This document shows, piece by piece, positions 6,976 to 8,075 of a stretch of DNA of 8,075 nucleotides. The notes beneath the pieces are model-generated. The model worked only from the letters and a program-made list of their open reading frames with translations. It had not been told where the DNA came from and ran no database searches. The translations under genes and the position numbers were made by a program. The DNA is from Angelakisella sp. (GTDB lineage Bacteria; Bacillota; Clostridia; Oscillospirales; Ruminococcaceae), in NCBI GenBank assembly GCA_022794295.1, contig JAAWEO010000085.1, positions 1 to 8,075 of the forward strand, written 5' to 3'. How positions within the stretch are numbered: the stretch's first letter is position 1; every line of letters begins with the position of its first letter.

Positions 6976-7138
6976 AATGCCCTCCTAAAAATCAGAAATG
7001 CTGCTCCCGCCCCCGCCGCAGAGGGCGGGGAGGGGAGAGTGTTGGCTTTTGGGGAGCGGCTCCGCAGGGCGGAGGGGCTCCCGGAGCCGGCGGCGCATCC
7101 CGGGGAGAAAGGCCCCCCGGCAGGGATGCCTCCGGCTC
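6976..7138 (-). other. Structured rpsG-fusA intergenic region with three stem-loops
   Basis: Reading in the transcript's direction after the rpsG stop, three stem-loops follow one another. The first spans 7138-7084: GAGCCGG pairs with CCGGCTC, and inside it GCATCCC pairs with GGGATGC with a further GGGG/CCCC stem. The second spans 7082-7052: GGGAGC/GCTCCC and CTCCGC/GCGGAG separated by a GG/GG internal loop, with a three-base loop. The third spans 7029-7006: CCCGCCC/GGGCGGG. None is followed by a U-tract. The fusA ribosome binding site (TAGGAGG, 6987-6981) lies outside the stems. Likely roles are mRNA stability, processing or tuning of fusA relative to rpsG. No known RNA family is claimed. 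Confidence 0.6.
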
Positions 7139-7609
7139 TTAGTAGCGGTAGTGGGCAAAGGCCTTGTTGGCCTCGGCCATCTTGTGGGTGTCGTCCCGCT
7201 TTTTGCAGGCGCCGCCCTGGTTATTGAGGGCGTCGCAGATCTCCCCGGCCAGCCGCTCCCGCATGGTTTTTTCGGAACGGGCCCGGGAATAGGTGGTAAG
7301 CCACCGCAGCCCCAGGGTCTGCCGGCGCTCGGGGCGCACCTCCATGGGCACCTGGTAGGTGGCGCCGCCCACGCGGCGGGCCTTTACCTCCAGCACAGGC
7401 ATAATGTTCTCCATGGCCTGCTCAAAAGCCTCCAGGGGGTCCTTGCCGGTCTTCTCACGGACGATGTCAAAGGCCCCGTAAACGATCTTTTGGGCAACGC
7501 CCTTTTTGCCGTCCAGCATAATGCTGTTGACCAGCCGTGTTACCAGCTTGGAGCTGTACAGGGGGTCCGGCAATACATCTCTCTTTGCGATATTACCTCT
7601 TCTTGGCAC
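7139..7609 (-). CDS. rpsG: 30S ribosomal protein S7
   Basis: S7 is the primary assembly protein of the 30S head, binds the 3' domain of 16S rRNA and lies near the E site. The protein has 156 residues, the usual length. Recognisable parts are PRRGNIAKR at 2-10, the VNSIMLDGKK loop at 27-36, VLEVKARRVGGATYQVP at 72-88 and the C-terminal KAFAHYRY. The start is GTG at 7609, because PRRG is the standard N-terminus and a perfect AAGGAGG (7624-7618) lies eight bases before it. In-frame ATGs farther upstream would place that site inside or after the coding start. The gene is second in the str operon. In Escherichia coli S7 represses the operon by binding the rpsL-rpsG spacer. A structured spacer is present here too, but whether it acts the same way is unknown. 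Confidence 0.97.
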   Translation of the reverse strand: MPRRGNIAKRDVLPDPLYSSKLVTRLVNSIMLDGKKGVAQKIVYGAFDIVREKTGKDPLEAFEQAMENIMPVLEVKARRVGGATYQVPMEVRPERRQTLGLRWLTTYSRARSEKTMRERLAGEICDALNNQGGACKKRDDTHKMAEANKAFAHYRY

Positions 7610-7617
7610 TTCGCTTC

Positions 7618-7624
7618 CCTCCTT
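7618..7624 (-). promoter_or_regulatory. Ribosome binding site that fixes the rpsG GTG start
   Basis: AAGGAGG on the minus strand ends eight bases before the GTG at 7609. It decides against the in-frame ATG at 7627, which overlaps it, and against the farther ATG at 7678. Confidence 0.9.
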
Positions 7625-7689
7625 CATATTTGGTATGAGATCATCGGTACTCGAAAGCACGAAACTCCCGCCGGCCAAACGAGGCGATA

Positions 7690-7703
7690 TCCGCCGGGGC
7701 GGA
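7690..7703 (-). other. GC-rich inverted repeat in the rpsL-rpsG spacer
   Basis: TCCGCC (7690-7695) and GGCGGA (7698-7703) are perfect inverted arms with two bases between them, so an RNA hairpin would have a 5-bp stem and a four-base loop. It lies next to the larger palindrome at 7720-7735, making the spacer structured. No U-tract follows. Confidence 0.45.
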
Positions 7704-7719
7704 GGCCCCTATGGATAAA

Positions 7720-7735
7720 CTGCCAAATTTGGCAG
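7720..7735. promoter_or_regulatory. 16-bp perfect palindrome in the rpsL-rpsG spacer
   Basis: CTGCCAAATTTGGCAG is a perfect palindrome. In RNA it would form a 6-bp stem with an AAUU loop. In DNA it could be a dimer-binding site. On the minus strand it is followed by TTTATCC, a poor U-tract, so it is at most a weak terminator or attenuator. Its position 110 bases before rpsG matches where S7-mediated feedback acts in Escherichia coli, but sequence similarity to that site is not claimed. Confidence 0.5.
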
Positions 7736-7772
7736 ATCTTATGCAGATCAAAAACGGTTTGCTGGGGGTTTG

Positions 7773-8075
7773 TTACTTTCCGGCACCGGCCTTTTTGGGC
7801 CGCTTGGCGCCGTATTTGGAACGGGCCTGCATCCGCTTGGCAACGCCCTGGGCGTCCAGGGTGCCGCGGATGATGTGGTAACGCACACCGGGCAGGTCCT
7901 TGACACGGCCGCCGCGGATGAGCACCACGCTGTGCTCCTGCAGGTTGTGGCCGATGCCGGGGATGTAGCTGGTGGCCTCGATCCCGTTGGAAAGGCGCAC
8001 CCTGGCTACCTTACGGAGAGCGGAGTTGGGCTTTTTGGGGGTGGATGTTCTGATGGCAGTACATACACCGCGCTT
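7773..8075 (-). CDS. rpsL: 30S ribosomal protein S12 (5' end cut by window edge)
   Basis: S12 lies at the decoding centre of the 30S subunit and helps control translational accuracy. The last 100 residues are present. About 29 N-terminal residues, including the start, lie beyond the window. The frame reads KRGVCTAIRTSTPKKPNSALRK from the edge, then GHNLQEHSVVLIRGGRVKDLPG and QARSKYGAKRPKK, ending in AGAGK and TAA. The lysines equivalent to Lys43 and Lys88 of Escherichia coli, where streptomycin-resistance changes occur, are both present, so the gene has the sensitive-type sequence. The aspartate of VKDLPG, methylthiolated by RimO in many bacteria, is also kept. It is the first visible gene of the str operon, followed after 163 bases by rpsG. 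Confidence 0.97.
   Translation of the reverse strand, partial: KRGVCTAIRTSTPKKPNSALRKVARVRLSNGIEATSYIPGIGHNLQEHSVVLIRGGRVKDLPGVRYHIIRGTLDAQGVAKRMQARSKYGAKRPKKAGAGK

Noticed and set aside
7052..7082. Intrinsic terminator between rpsG and fusA
   Set aside because: The stem is strong enough, but neither strand has a U-tract after it, and fusA belongs to the same operon.
4915..7227. Very long plus-strand open frame (770 codons) antisense to fusA
   Set aside because: It mirrors the codon bias of EF-G on the opposite strand. The translation is Gly/Leu/Val/His-rich low complexity and there is no ribosome binding site.
7610..7678. N-terminal extension of S7 from an upstream ATG (23 extra residues)
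   Set aside because: The extension has no S7 similarity and would bury the perfect AAGGAGG site. The GTG start gives the standard 156-residue protein.
6976..7772. Equal 163-nt lengths of the rpsL-rpsG and rpsG-fusA spacers
   Set aside because: The two spacers have different sequences and hairpins, so the equal length appears to be coincidence.

Overview
The window looks like chromosomal DNA from a GC-rich member of the Clostridia, most likely an Oscillospiraceae-type gut anaerobe. The grounds are the Firmicutes-like wording of EF-Tu, EF-G, S7 and S12, strong AGGAGG-type ribosome binding sites, sigma-A-like promoters with 17-base spacers, and a lipoprotein with a Clostridia-style Pro/Ser/Glu linker. 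The genus is an inference and cannot be fixed from this stretch.

The right half (about 3500-8075) is the classical str operon, read on the minus strand in the order rpsL (cut by the window edge), rpsG, fusA, tuf. These encode ribosomal proteins S12 and S7 and the elongation factors EF-G and EF-Tu. All catalytic and GTP-binding motifs are present. The gaps are long for this operon: 163 nt between rpsL and rpsG, 163 nt between rpsG and fusA, 145 nt between fusA and tuf. Each holds strong stem-loops without U-tracts, and the fusA-tuf gap also holds a candidate tuf promoter. The operon ends at a textbook intrinsic terminator (3440-3473).

The short stretch between that terminator and the next gene (3187-3421) holds a near-consensus minus-strand promoter, then a protein-like small reading frame that appears frameshifted at an A5 run, then a shared bidirectional terminator. 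It is a decayed or frameshifted microgene, or a roughly 200-nt RNA.

The left half holds three genes I cannot name. A plus-strand two-helix membrane protein (2443-3171) is divergent from a minus-strand two-helix membrane protein (1853-2377) of the same general layout. A minus-strand secreted lipoprotein (458-1765) follows with its own promoter. The first 457 bases have no convincing gene and are rich in perfect inverted and direct repeats, resembling a repetitive extragenic or MITE-like element.

Functionally, the str genes supply translation machinery. The left-hand genes appear to be envelope proteins of unknown role that simply lie downstream of the operon. I see no CRISPR array, tRNA, rRNA, transposase or phage gene, and most of the window is ordinary core genome.
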